The position numbers were made by a program, and so were the translations under genes. A stretch of DNA of 46,911 bases from assembly GCA_015056305.1 (NCBI GenBank), contig SVGO01000008.1, forward strand, positions 1 through 46,911, read 5' to 3'. Source of the DNA: Clostridiales bacterium. Its GTDB lineage: Bacteria; Bacillota; Clostridia; Christensenellales; Aristaeellaceae. Every line of letters begins with the position of its first letter. Within the stretch, counting starts at the first letter, position 1. The notes below the pieces were generated by a model. That model searched no databases. It was not told the origin of the DNA and saw only the letters and a program-made list of their open reading frames with translations. Below, one piece after another: positions 31,236 through 40,051 of this stretch.

Positions 31236-31562
31236 CCGGCGCGAAGCGAAGAAGGGGTCTGGGGACAAGGTCCCCAGGCAGGGGTTTGGGGATGAAATCC
31301 CCAACGTAACCCCATTGAAAAAGAAAAAAGCAAGAATCTCAGAGGAGCCGAAGGCGACAATTGAGATTCCGGTACAGTTTCGGGAGAATCTCAGCAATTA
31401 ACGCAGCGATTCTATCGAAGTGTATCAGAATCGTAATTGTCGCCTATCGGCTCCTTTCCGATTCTTGCTTATCGGGCGCTTCGCGCATGGGTTACGTTAG
31501 GGCTGCCGCCCTAAAACCCGCCAAGGGACTTCGCCCCTTGACCCCATTTACGCTTCGCGCCT
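31236..31562. repeat. 330-bp inverted pair of dispersed repeats (R2 and R3) with 42-bp inner arms
   Basis: R2 (31236-31313) and R3 (31490-31562) are facing copies of the dispersed repeat family. Between them lie inner arms 31328-31369 and 31428-31470, which are inverted copies of each other with a few mismatches (both contain AGGAGCCG and GGCGACAATT). The whole region can form a long cruciform or RNA hairpin between the convergent DUF4342-like and TetR genes. No coding frame is supported. Confidence 0.75.
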
Positions 31563-31577
31563 ATCTAAGAGACTGAT

Positions 31578-32162
31578 TTAAGCCACCAGCCGATCGCACG
31601 CGCTGACGACGAGCTCATGCAGCGCGGGGAAGAAATTCTCGCCGATATCGCCGATGCTCAAAATCGACAGATACATCAGCTGAATGACGGAAAGCACAAC
31701 CTCGTCCGGCGCGGTGAACCGGATTTTTGCTGCCTGCAGCGCATCGAAAATCCCTTTGGCGGAGGTGAGGCAATGCGCACGGGCTTCGTCCTCGGGCAGG
31801 AAGCTGTTGAGCTGCGGCAGATCCTCGCGCAAAAAGCGCACAAGCCCCAGCTGATGGATGGTCTCAAACACCGCGTAAACAAAGCGTGCGGCGCGCTCCT
31901 TGCTGCTCATGCCCTCGCCGGAGGCGAGCGCCTTTTGCGAACCAGACAGGATCTGCTCCTCCCATGTGCCTGCGACCTCGAGGAAGAGCTGTTCCTTGCT
32001 CTCGTAAAACTTGTAAAACGAGGACTTCGAAATCCCGGCCTCCGAGGTCAGCGTGTCCAGGGAGGTTTTCATCACACCGTCGTGCATGATATGGCGCTGC
32101 GCGCTTTCAAACAGACGCATGCGGATCTGCTGGCGCTGTTCATCGGTGAAGGGAAGTGCCAT
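31578..32162 (-). CDS. TetR/AcrR-family regulator
   Basis: The 194-residue protein has the TetR HTH (RLFESAQRHIMHDGVMKTSLDTLTSEAGISKSSFYKFYESKEQLF) and an all-helical ligand domain. AAGGAGGTGA precedes the ATG. It is the last gene of the ABC efflux operon, and an inverted repeat abuts that operon's -10. It probably represses the operon until the exported compound binds. Confidence 0.9.
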   Translation of the reverse strand: MALPFTDEQRQQIRMRLFESAQRHIMHDGVMKTSLDTLTSEAGISKSSFYKFYESKEQLFLEVAGTWEEQILSGSQKALASGEGMSSKERAARFVYAVFETIHQLGLVRFLREDLPQLNSFLPEDEARAHCLTSAKGIFDALQAAKIRFTAPDEVVLSVIQLMYLSILSIGDIGENFFPALHELVVSACDRLVA

Positions 32163-32198
32163 GGAATCGTCACCTCCTTGCGGATGGATCGCATGGGA

Positions 32199-33236
32199 TC
32201 AGGGGAGCATCACGGTCGCGTTCATGCCCGGCAGAACGGCCGCATCCTGCGGCGCGGTGATGCGTACGTCGAAATAGGTTGCATTCTGGCGGGCGGTGCC
32301 GATCGGACGGATCTCGGTGATCGTGCCGGTAAAGACCTGATCGCCGTAGGCGTCCAGCGTGTAGGAGAGCATGTCGCCTTCGCGGATAACGGAAAGATCG
32401 AGCTCGTCGATTTCCGCGCTCAGCTCAAGCGTGGTCAGATCCGCGATCTCGCAAAGGAGCATGCCGCGATAGACCTGCGCGCCGGTGACGACCTGCATCA
32501 GCGTCACAGCGCCAGAAACCGGCGCACTGATGACGGGGGAGGCGTCCCTGGCGCTCTGCGCGTCGATCATCTCAAAGAGCAGATCGCCCACGGCGACCTT
32601 GTCGCCGGACTGAACGTGCACCTTCGCCACGCGGCCGGAAGCCTGAACGGTCACGTCCGGATAGCGCTTCGCCTTGCCGCGGCCGGTTTCGCTGTCGGAG
32701 GGCATGGCGCTTTCGCGGAAGCAGCGGATGGTGTCGCCCACATCATAAGCGCCCTCGAGAATCTCGACGATGTAATCCTCGCCGTTTACACTGGTGACGC
32801 GGCCCACGCCCTTTTCATTGCCGCACTTGAGATAGAGCGTCTCGCCCGCATGCAGATAGCGATTGTCGTCGTCATCGTAGGCGTAGTCGGTGTCGGCGTC
32901 GATGTAGAGCGCAAGCTCCGGCTCGATGACGGCGATCGCGCCGTGGCGGCTGATGACGCCGGAAGCGTCGTCGCCCTCGACGGCGAGCACAGCGCCGACC
33001 ACGCCGGCCTGCTGGGCATAGACCGGAATGGTATCGATCTCAAAGAGCACGTCGCCGCCGGCAACGGTTTCGCCCTGCGTGAGATCAAACGGGCGCAGCG
33101 TGCCGGAGAACGGCGCGATGACCTTGGCGGTTTCGGGCGCAACGATGACCGCATTGGCGGTCGCACCCAGCGCACTGGCGCAGGACAGGGTGAGGATCAG
33201 CAGGAGCGCGGTGAAGACGGACAGCTTGGTTTTCAT
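32199..33236 (-). CDS. Periplasmic-adaptor/membrane-fusion-type protein of ABC exporter
   Basis: The 345-residue protein has a signal peptide (residues 1-25) and two biotinyl/lipoyl-like half motifs: VIAPFSGTLRPFDLTQGETVAGGDVLFEID and the second around VQASGRVAKVHVQSGDKVAVGDLLFEM. The beta-barrel domain ends TYFDVRITAPQDAAVLPGMNATVMLP. This is the MacA/HlyD-like layout. In Gram-positives such proteins work outside the membrane with MacB/FtsX-like permeases, as encoded upstream. Confidence 0.85.
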   Translation of the reverse strand: MKTKLSVFTALLLILTLSCASALGATANAVIVAPETAKVIAPFSGTLRPFDLTQGETVAGGDVLFEIDTIPVYAQQAGVVGAVLAVEGDDASGVISRHGAIAVIEPELALYIDADTDYAYDDDDNRYLHAGETLYLKCGNEKGVGRVTSVNGEDYIVEILEGAYDVGDTIRCFRESAMPSDSETGRGKAKRYPDVTVQASGRVAKVHVQSGDKVAVGDLLFEMIDAQSARDASPVISAPVSGAVTLMQVVTGAQVYRGMLLCEIADLTTLELSAEIDELDLSVIREGDMLSYTLDAYGDQVFTGTITEIRPIGTARQNATYFDVRITAPQDAAVLPGMNATVMLP

Positions 33237-33275
33237 GGCGATGTTCCTTTCTGATGAAAGTTGTTCGTATAAGGG

Positions 33276-33463
33276 GCGTCGCCTGCGGGCAGGACATCAT
33301 CCGTCTCGCCTGAGGCGATCCACCTTCCCCAGAGGGGAAGGCAAGTTTTCTCGCGGGCGGATGATATCCGCCCCTACAAAGCGGCTTAAAACAATCGCGA
33401 AGCGAAGAAGGGGTCTGGGGATGAAATCCCCAGGCGGGTCATAGGGCGGCAGCCCTATCGTTC
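33276..33463. repeat. Intergenic repeats in the ABC operon, including R4
   Basis: 33276-33378 holds paired elements (ATCATCCGTCTCGCC, CCTTCCCCAGAGGGGAAGG, and GGGCGGATGATATCCGCCC as a palindrome). 33396-33462 is dispersed repeat R4 (GCGAAGCGAAGAAGGGG, GGGGATGAAATCCCC, GGGCGGCAGCCC). They separate the permease and adaptor genes and could attenuate read-through. Confidence 0.65.
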
Positions 33464-33471
33464 CCTCCTCG

Positions 33472-35784
33472 TCACTCCACGGACTTGAGCGCCTCGACCA
33501 TGTCGATTGAGCGAACCTTGCGGGTGAGCAGGCGCTGGATCAGCTGGGAGAAGCAATAGGTGACGACGCAGGCGATGACGACGGACTTGACCGTCGGCAC
33601 GCCGGGATAGAAGCCGGTCTCCGGCTCGCAGGCGTGCATGACGATGTCTGTGAGCAGATAGCCCGGGCCGACGCCTGCGAGCACGCCCAGGACGGAGATG
33701 ATCGTGTTCTCGCGCAGGATCAATCTGCGGATCTCCTTCTGATGATAGCCGAGCACCTTGAGCGTCGCGTATTCGCGGATGCGCTCCACGAAGTTCATCA
33801 GGCCCATGTTGTAGCAGATGACAAACGCGAGCGCCAGGGCGATCAGCGTCAGGATTGCAAAGACCGCCGAGAGCGTGTCGAGCATCGCAAGCATCTCCGT
33901 CACCTGCGTATGCGGATCGTGGATCTGATCGACCTCGTCCAGACTGTCCAGCTGCGCCATGCAGCGCTCGCCCGGGCCTCGGATCTGGATCGCCGTCGGA
34001 GAAAACTCGCCCTTGCGCAGTGATTCCCAGGTCGAGCGGTTCATGTAAACGCCCTGGGAGACGTTGTTCTCCACGATCCGGCTGATGACGATGGAAACCG
34101 GCTCGTCGTCGCCGGGCAGATAGAGCATGACCTCATCGCCCGGGGCGAGCGAAAGCGTTTGAGAGAGCTTGTAGGTGACGGCGAGATGGCCGTCATCCAG
34201 CGCGATGAGCGCGTGATCCTCGCCCAGATGCTGCATCGTCTGCTCGTCGCCGAGGATGCTCAGGCGCGTTGTGCGCGAGCCGGCGGCTGCGCGCAGCGAG
34301 ACGGAGGTATCCATCACGCACTCGACCACGTCCGCGTCGATGCGCCGCTCGTAGCTTTCGGCCGTGCCGACGTCGCCCTTGAGGCTGGCGTACAGATCGT
34401 AGCGCATCGTGCCGTAGTAGTAGTTTTCCGTCAGGCTCATGACCGAGTCCTGCAGGCCCAGCGATGTGATGATCAGCATCGTGCAGCACAAAAGGCCCAC
34501 CAGCGACATGAACGTGCGCAGCTTGTTGCGCAGCAGGTTGCGGATGATCATCTTCGCATTGAAGGACAGCCGCGACCAGATGAACGTGATGCGCTCAAAG
34601 AGAATGCGCTTGCCGTCCTTGGGCGGCTTGGGGCGAAGCAGCGCTGCGGTCGTCTCTTTCGCCGCACGATGATAGGTGAAGAAGCAGATGCCTACGCTCA
34701 TGACGACCGTAAGCCCCACCATGCCCCAGGCAGGCAGAGAGATCGGCGGCTCAAGCTGATAGGGCATCTCGCTTTGCCCCAACAGCGCATCCCAGAGCAT
34801 GTATGGCAGGGTGTGATGGGCGATGATCGTGCCCAGCACAGCGCCCAGCAGCGACGGGACGATTGCATAGGAAAGGTAGTGATTGCGGATCTTCGCCGCG
34901 GAGAAGCCCAGCGCCTTGAGCGTGCCCATCTGCATGCGCTGGTTGTCGATCATGCGCGAGAGCGTCGTCATGACGATCAGGCCGGCGACGGCGTAGGCGA
35001 GCACGGGGAAGATGTAGGTCATGTTCTCGAACATCTTCGCGTCGCCTGTCGCGCGGGCGGTGGAGTTGTGCGCGCCGCGGTCGACGACCAGCGCATCCGG
35101 CAGCAGCTGCTGGATTGCGCGCTGCACGGCGTCCCCGTCGGCGCCGTCTTTGAGCGTGATCACCACCTGCGTCAGCGGCAGCTCGGGCATCGCGCAGGCG
35201 TTGATGAGGATGTAGCCGTAGGTCGTGGGATCGGCCGCCACGCCGTTGGAGACGACGATGTACTCCGGACTGACGACGATGCCGCGGATGACGAACGTGT
35301 GCTCCGCGCCGTCCAGCTTGACGGTGACGCGGTCGCCCATGCCAAGGCCGTGCGTCCTGGCGAAGCGCTCCTCGATGAGACAGCCGCGCTTGTCGGCGGG
35401 ATCGAGCAGCGCGCCCTCGCGCACCAGCGGCAGATTGATGTCCATCCCGCCGTCGTAGGCCGTGACGCAGACGGTCACGTCGTCACCGATCGTCGATTCC
35501 AGATCGCGCGTCGCGCGGGCGCACAGATCGTCCACGCCGCTAAGCGAGGAGAGCTTATTCAGCGCGGTTCTGTCCGCGCCGGGCAGCGTCACCCAGAAGT
35601 CGGCAAGGTTGTTTTCCTCAAAGTAGACGTCCACGGTGGTTTTCATCATGCGCGCCGTGCCGTCCAGCGCGGAGAAGGCGAATGAGCCGATCATGCATAG
35701 CACAATGATGGAGAGAAACTGCATCGCGGCGCGGCTCATATCGCGGTACAGCTTTTTTTTCAGTGTGTTTTTTATTCGCGCCAA
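33472..35784 (-). CDS. FtsX-like ABC transporter permease
   Basis: The 770-residue protein has an N-terminal TM segment, a large extracytoplasmic domain (about 45-260), a first FtsX core of three TM helices (about 265-380), a second extracytoplasmic domain (about 440-620) and a second FtsX core at the C terminus (AILTLIALALAFVICYNMGLMNFVERIREYATLKVLGYH). This is the usual double-FtsX permease used for lipoproteins, peptides or antibiotics. It pairs with the ATPase encoded just upstream on the same strand. Confidence 0.9.
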   Translation of the reverse strand: MARIKNTLKKKLYRDMSRAAMQFLSIIVLCMIGSFAFSALDGTARMMKTTVDVYFEENNLADFWVTLPGADRTALNKLSSLSGVDDLCARATRDLESTIGDDVTVCVTAYDGGMDINLPLVREGALLDPADKRGCLIEERFARTHGLGMGDRVTVKLDGAEHTFVIRGIVVSPEYIVVSNGVAADPTTYGYILINACAMPELPLTQVVITLKDGADGDAVQRAIQQLLPDALVVDRGAHNSTARATGDAKMFENMTYIFPVLAYAVAGLIVMTTLSRMIDNQRMQMGTLKALGFSAAKIRNHYLSYAIVPSLLGAVLGTIIAHHTLPYMLWDALLGQSEMPYQLEPPISLPAWGMVGLTVVMSVGICFFTYHRAAKETTAALLRPKPPKDGKRILFERITFIWSRLSFNAKMIIRNLLRNKLRTFMSLVGLLCCTMLIITSLGLQDSVMSLTENYYYGTMRYDLYASLKGDVGTAESYERRIDADVVECVMDTSVSLRAAAGSRTTRLSILGDEQTMQHLGEDHALIALDDGHLAVTYKLSQTLSLAPGDEVMLYLPGDDEPVSIVISRIVENNVSQGVYMNRSTWESLRKGEFSPTAIQIRGPGERCMAQLDSLDEVDQIHDPHTQVTEMLAMLDTLSAVFAILTLIALALAFVICYNMGLMNFVERIREYATLKVLGYHQKEIRRLILRENTIISVLGVLAGVGPGYLLTDIVMHACEPETGFYPGVPTVKSVVIACVVTYCFSQLIQRLLTRKVRSIDMVEALKSVE

Positions 35785-35907
35785 TGCGCATCACCTCTCA
35801 GATGGGATCGTGATGATAGCTTCGCGGCCTGTTTCAGACGCATCTGCCAGAATGATTGCAGAGCAGGGCGTCGGAGGGCCTTATGCCCGTGCGACGCCAT
35901 TAGCAGC

Positions 35908-36046
35908 AAGGCGAAGCGTAAGGGGTGCGGGCACAGCCCGCCAAGGCGAAGCGTAAGGGGTGCGGGCACAGCCCGCCAAGGCGAAGCGTAAGGGGTGCGG
36001 GCACAGCCCGCCAAGGCGAAGCGTAAGGGGTGCGGGCATAGCCCGC
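35908..36046. repeat. Four tandem 35-bp repeats between ATPase and permease genes
   Basis: GCGAAGCGTAAGGGGTGCGG starts at 35911, 35946, 35981 and 36016, an exact 35-bp period. Each unit contains the palindrome CGGGCACAGCCCG. The array starts at the ATPase stop codon and may change the ratio of ATPase to permease mRNA or vary in copy number. GCGAAGCG links it to the dispersed repeat family. Confidence 0.85.
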
Positions 36047-36751
36047 TTACCAGACGATGTCTTCAACATTGCTGGGATGCTCGTTGATCTCAACGGACTC
36101 GATGCCGCCGTTTTTGATGCGGATGACGCGGTTGCCCAGTGGAGCGATCATCGCGTTGTGGGTGATGATGACGACGGTCGCGTTGTAGGTCTTGCACACG
36201 TCCTTGAGCAGGGAGAGCACCTGCACGCCCGTCTTGGAATCCAGCGCGCCGGTCGGCTCGTCGCACAAAAGCAGCGCGGGATTCTTGCACAGCGCACGCG
36301 CGATGGACACGCGCTGCTGCTCGCCGCCGGACAATTGGGCCGGGAAATTGCGCAGACGCTCGCCTAGACCCACCTGCTCCATGACGGTCTTGGGATCCAG
36401 CGCATGATCGCGGCAGACCTGACGCGCCAGCTCAACATTCTCCAGCGCGGTGAGGTTGGGCATCAGATTGTAAAACTGGAAGACGAAACCCACGTCGTGG
36501 CGGCGGTACTCCGTCAGCTGCGGCCCGCGCATGCCGGTGATCTCCTTGCCGTCGACGATGATGTGGCCACTGGTCGCCTTGTCCATGCCGCCCAGCAGAT
36601 TGAGCACGGTCGTCTTGCCCGCGCCCGAGGGGCCGAGCACCACGCAGAACTCGCCCTTCTCGATCGTGAAATTGACATTGTCCACAGCCTTGACGACGGT
36701 GTCGCCCGTCTGATAGTGCTTGCAGACGTTTTCAAAGGTGATATAACCCAC
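36047..36751 (-). CDS. ABC transporter ATPase (LolD/MacB type)
   Basis: The 234-residue protein has Walker A GPSGAGKT (40-47), a Q-loop ([12 protein letters not shown]), the signature LSGGEQQR (140-147), Walker B LLLCDEPT (160-167) and a switch His (IITHN). GTG at 36751 with GGGAGG seven bases upstream is the likely start; the longer frame to 36826 begins in the operator. It energises the FtsX-like permease and is first in the operon. Confidence 0.93.
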   Translation of the reverse strand: MGYITFENVCKHYQTGDTVVKAVDNVNFTIEKGEFCVVLGPSGAGKTTVLNLLGGMDKATSGHIIVDGKEITGMRGPQLTEYRRHDVGFVFQFYNLMPNLTALENVELARQVCRDHALDPKTVMEQVGLGERLRNFPAQLSGGEQQRVSIARALCKNPALLLCDEPTGALDSKTGVQVLSLLKDVCKTYNATVVIITHNAMIAPLGNRVIRIKNGGIESVEINEHPSNVEDIVW

Positions 36752-36777
36752 TTGAATATCCTCCCGGTTCTCAGGAT

Positions 36778-36840
36778 AAAAACGTAAAAACGATTTTGTT
36801 TTTATGTTTTTATTATAAGATTGCATGCCATCCGTGTCAA
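36778..36840 (-). promoter_or_regulatory. ABC operon promoter with TetR-type operator
   Basis: On the minus strand TTGACA (36840-36835) and TATAAT (36817-36812) are separated by 17 bp. Directly downstream of the -10 lies an inverted repeat of 14-bp arms (36778-36791 and 36798-36811; AAAAACRTAAAAAC, one mismatch). This is a good site for the TetR protein at the end of the operon. Confidence 0.8.
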
Positions 36841-36880
36841 TTCAGAATCGGCAAATTGTGGTTGACCTGCGCAAAGAATG

Positions 36881-36909
36881 TTTACTTCCGAGCGCGCCCG
36901 TGTTATGCT
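36881..36909 (+). promoter_or_regulatory. Promoter of the chromate-type transporter
   Basis: TTTACT (36881-36886) and TATGCT (36904-36909) are separated by 17 bp, just before the ribosome-binding site AGGGAGGGG. Confidence 0.5.
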
Positions 36910-36929
36910 GAAAAAAGGGAGGGGTGCCG

Positions 36930-37511
36930 ATGGAAAAGACGGAAAAGCGGGAAAAGAGCGTGCTTTATCGCCTGTTTATCTCAATGTTTACGATCAGCGC
37001 GTTCACATTCGGCGGCGGCTTTGTGATCATTTCGCTGATGAAGAAAAAGTTTGTAGATGAATACGGCTGGCTGAGCGAGCAGGAGATGCTCGATTATACG
37101 GCGCTGGCGCAGTCCTGTCCGGGCGCGATCGCGGTGAACGCGGCGATCCTGGCGGGCTGGCGCGTGGCGGGACCACTGGGCATGCTCTGCGCCGTGGCGG
37201 GCACAGTGCTGCCGCCGCTGATCATCCTGTCGATCATCTCTGCTTTCTACAGCGCGTTTGCGTCCAATCCGTATGTGGCGATGGCGCTTGGCGGCATGCA
37301 GGCGGGCGTGGCGGCGGTGATCGTCGACGTCGTGCTGAACATGGGCAAAAACGTGCTCGCGCAGAAATCCTGGCTGAAAAACGGGATCATGCTTGCTGCG
37401 TTTATCGCGGTGTATTTTCTCAAGGTCAGCGTGAGTACGGTGATCCTGTGCGCCGCGCTGATTGGTATCGCGCAGCAGCTTTTTTCCAGGCGAAAGGGGG
37501 CGGCGAAATGA
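36930..37511 (+). CDS. chrA: Chromate transporter-family half protein 1 (CHR domain)
   Basis: The 193-residue protein has the CHR domain pattern: FTFGGGFVIISLMKKKFVDEYGWLSEQEMLDYTALAQSCPGAIAVNAAILAGWRVAG and about six membrane segments. Short CHR proteins occur as adjacent pairs that act together. Substrate is uncertain: the family is named for chromate efflux but many members have unknown anion substrates. The ATG at 36930 has AGGGAGGGG six bases upstream. The next half overlaps it by 4 bp. Confidence 0.88.
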   Translation: MEKTEKREKSVLYRLFISMFTISAFTFGGGFVIISLMKKKFVDEYGWLSEQEMLDYTALAQSCPGAIAVNAAILAGWRVAGPLGMLCAVAGTVLPPLIILSIISAFYSAFASNPYVAMALGGMQAGVAAVIVDVVLNMGKNVLAQKSWLKNGIMLAAFIAVYFLKVSVSTVILCAALIGIAQQLFSRRKGAAK

Positions 37512-38074
37512 TTTTTATCGAATTGTTTCTGGCCTTTGCGCAGATTGCCATGTTCTCCATCTGCGGCGGCTATACGGCCATGCCGCTCATCCGCGCGCAG
37601 GTGGTGGATGCGCACGGCTGGATGACCATGGGCGAGTTTGCCGATCTGATCACCATCGCGGAGATGACGCCCGGCCCGATCCAGCTCAATGCGGCGACAT
37701 TTGCCGGCACGCGCGTGGCGGGGCTTGGCGGCGCGGTCTGCGCGACGATGGGCGTAGTCGCTCCGTCGCTGGTTCTGGTGTCGCTGCTGGCATGGGTTTA
37801 CGGCAGATACCGCAACATGGCGGTGATCAAGGGAATTCTGGGCATGCTGCGCCCGGCGGTCGTCGCGCTGATCGCCTCGGCGGGCGTGTCGCTGGTGCGG
37901 CAGGCGGCCTTCGGGGGCCATGCGGTTTCGCTGGAGAGCATCCGCCCCCGCGGGATGGCGCTGTTTGCGATTGCGATGTTTCTGCTGCGGAAGCGCCGTC
38001 TCAGCCCGATTGCGACCATAGCGCTGTGCGGCGCGATCGCGCTCGTGGCGGGCGTGCTTTTTGGCGGCATATAA
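37508..38074 (+). CDS. Chromate transporter-family half protein 2 (CHR domain)
   Basis: The 188-residue partner carries the same motifs: CGGYTAMPLIRAQVVDAHGWMTMGEFADLITIAEMTPGPIQLNAATFAGTRVAG. AAAGGGGG precedes the ATG, which overlaps the previous stop (ATGA). The two halves form the usual antiparallel pair. Confidence 0.88.
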   Translation: MIFIELFLAFAQIAMFSICGGYTAMPLIRAQVVDAHGWMTMGEFADLITIAEMTPGPIQLNAATFAGTRVAGLGGAVCATMGVVAPSLVLVSLLAWVYGRYRNMAVIKGILGMLRPAVVALIASAGVSLVRQAAFGGHAVSLESIRPRGMALFAIAMFLLRKRRLSPIATIALCGAIALVAGVLFGGI

Positions 38075-38087
38075 AGCCGATTCTCCC

Positions 38088-38117
38088 TTTACACCGGGAA
38101 GAGGCGTGGGGTATAAT
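38088..38117 (+). promoter_or_regulatory. Promoter of lacL-lacM
   Basis: TTTACA (38088-38093) and TATAAT (38112-38117) are separated by 18 bp. Confidence 0.65.
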
Positions 38118-38173
38118 GATAGATGGTAGTACTCTGCATTTGCAATCTGTATATACACAGGAGGTAGCTGAGC

Positions 38174-40051
38174 ATGCAGCCCAATATCAAGTGGCTCGAT
38201 GATCCGCGCGTGTATCGCGTTGGTCAGATCGACGCCCATAGCGATCATCTCTATTATGAGACGGAGGAAGATGCGAAGGCCGGCCGTCAGGCGCTGTGCC
38301 AGAAGCTCGACGGCGTGTGGAAATTTGCCTATTCCGTGAACGCCGCTTCCCGTCCGGCGAATTTCTATGAGGAAGGCTACGACGTTTCTTCCTTCGATGA
38401 CATCACCGTGCCGGGCCATATCGAGATGGCCGGCTATGACAAGATCCACTACATCAACACGATGTATCCGTGGGAGGGCCACTACTATCGCCGTCCGGCG
38501 TTTAGCGGCATGCCGGGCGCTGTGATGGAGGGCCAGTTCTCCGAGGCGGACTACAATCCGGTCGGCTCCTACGTCTGCAAGTTTGATCTTGACGAAAATC
38601 TGCGCGGCAAGCGTGTGATCGTGCGCTTTGAGGGCGTGGAGCAGGCGATGTACGTCTGGCTCAACGGCGTGTTCCTGGGCTATGCCGAGGATACCTTCAC
38701 CCCGTCCGAGTTCGATCTGACCGACGCCATCCGCGAGACGGGCAATACCCTGTGCGTCGAGGTGCACAAGCGCTCCAGCGCCGCGTATCTGGAGGATCAG
38801 GACTTCTTCCGCTTCTTCGGCATCTTCCGCAGCGTCAGCCTCATGGCCAAGCCGAAGGCGCACGTGGAGGATCTGTGGGCGAAGCCGGTCGTCGATCTCA
38901 AGACGCTCGCAGGCAAGGTCTGTGTGGACCTCAAGCTCAGCGGCCGCGCCGTGAAGGTGCAGGCTCTGGTGAAGGATGGCGAGGATGTGCTGGTGAGCGC
39001 CGAGGCCTATGCCGAGGAGAAGATGACTCTGGATATGGAGATGCCGGGTGCGGTCAAGCTCTGGCACAACCATCATCCCAATCTCTATACCCTCGAGATC
39101 CGCCTGCTGGACGAAAACGGCAATCTCATCGAGATCGTGCCGCAGATGATCGGCTTCCGCAAGATCGAGATGGTGAATAAGATCATGATGCTCAACGGCG
39201 AGCGCCTGGTCATCAACGGCGTGAACCGTCACGAGTGGAACTGCAGGGGCGGCCGCGTGATCACCGACGAGGACGAGGCATGGGACGTTGAATGCATGCT
39301 GCGCAACAACATCAACGCCGTGCGCACCTGCCATTATCCGGATCGCCTATCCTTCTATCGCCGCTGCGACGAGGCCGGCATCTACATGATGGCCGAGACC
39401 AACTTGGAGACCCACGGTTCCTGGCAGAAGGCCGGCATCATCGAGCCGAGCTGGAACGTGCCGGGCAGCCTGCCCGAATGGGAGGGCGCGACGCTCGACC
39501 GCGCGTACAGCAATTTCGAAACCTTCAAGAATCACGTGTCCATCCTGTTCTGGTCCCTGGGCAACGAGTCTTTTGCCGGCGAGGTGCTGGTGAAGATGAA
39601 CCGCTTCTTCAAGGAGAAGGATCCGAGCCGTCTGGTGCACTACGAAGGCGTGTTCAACAATCCGGCGTACAAGGATCGCATCTCCGACATGGAGAGCCAC
39701 ATGTACACCCCGGCGCCCAAGATCAAGGAGTATCTGGACAACGATCCGCCCAAGCCGTTCATCCTGTGCGAGTATATGCACGACATGGGCAACTCCCTGG
39801 GCGGCCTGAAGTCCTACTATGATCTGGTGGACGCCTACCCGATGATGCAGGGCGGCTTCATCTGGGACTACATCGACCAGGCCATTATGGTCAAGGACGA
39901 GGTGACCGGCCGCGACGTGATCCGCTACGGCGGCGACTTCGACGACCGTCCGGCGGACTACGAATTCTCCGGCAACGGCATCGTCTTTGCGGACAGAACC
40001 GAGAAGCCTGCGATTCAGGAGGTTAAGTATTACTATGGACTGCACAAATAA
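38174..40051 (+). CDS. lacL: Beta-galactosidase large subunit (GH2)
   Basis: The 625-residue protein covers the sugar-binding, immunoglobulin-like and TIM-barrel domains of GH2 beta-galactosidases. It includes VPGHIEMAGYDKIHYINTMYPWEG, NGVNRHEW, the acid/base Glu465 in WSLGNES and the nucleophile Glu533 in ILCEYMHDMGNS. It stops before the small-chain C-terminal domain, which is encoded by the next gene. This is the LacL/LacM split known in lactobacilli. AGGAGG precedes the ATG. It hydrolyses lactose or other beta-galactosides; no transporter gene is adjacent. Confidence 0.93.
   Translation: MQPNIKWLDDPRVYRVGQIDAHSDHLYYETEEDAKAGRQALCQKLDGVWKFAYSVNAASRPANFYEEGYDVSSFDDITVPGHIEMAGYDKIHYINTMYPWEGHYYRRPAFSGMPGAVMEGQFSEADYNPVGSYVCKFDLDENLRGKRVIVRFEGVEQAMYVWLNGVFLGYAEDTFTPSEFDLTDAIRETGNTLCVEVHKRSSAAYLEDQDFFRFFGIFRSVSLMAKPKAHVEDLWAKPVVDLKTLAGKVCVDLKLSGRAVKVQALVKDGEDVLVSAEAYAEEKMTLDMEMPGAVKLWHNHHPNLYTLEIRLLDENGNLIEIVPQMIGFRKIEMVNKIMMLNGERLVINGVNRHEWNCRGGRVITDEDEAWDVECMLRNNINAVRTCHYPDRLSFYRRCDEAGIYMMAETNLETHGSWQKAGIIEPSWNVPGSLPEWEGATLDRAYSNFETFKNHVSILFWSLGNESFAGEVLVKMNRFFKEKDPSRLVHYEGVFNNPAYKDRISDMESHMYTPAPKIKEYLDNDPPKPFILCEYMHDMGNSLGGLKSYYDLVDAYPMMQGGFIWDYIDQAIMVKDEVTGRDVIRYGGDFDDRPADYEFSGNGIVFADRTEKPAIQEVKYYYGLHK

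Noticed and set aside
35908..36046. CRISPR array
   Set aside because: The 35-bp units are strictly tandem with no unique spacers and no cas genes nearby.
37247..39334. 695-codon minus-strand frame
   Set aside because: It runs antisense through the CHR transporter and lacL genes and has no recognisable domain; an artefact of high GC.
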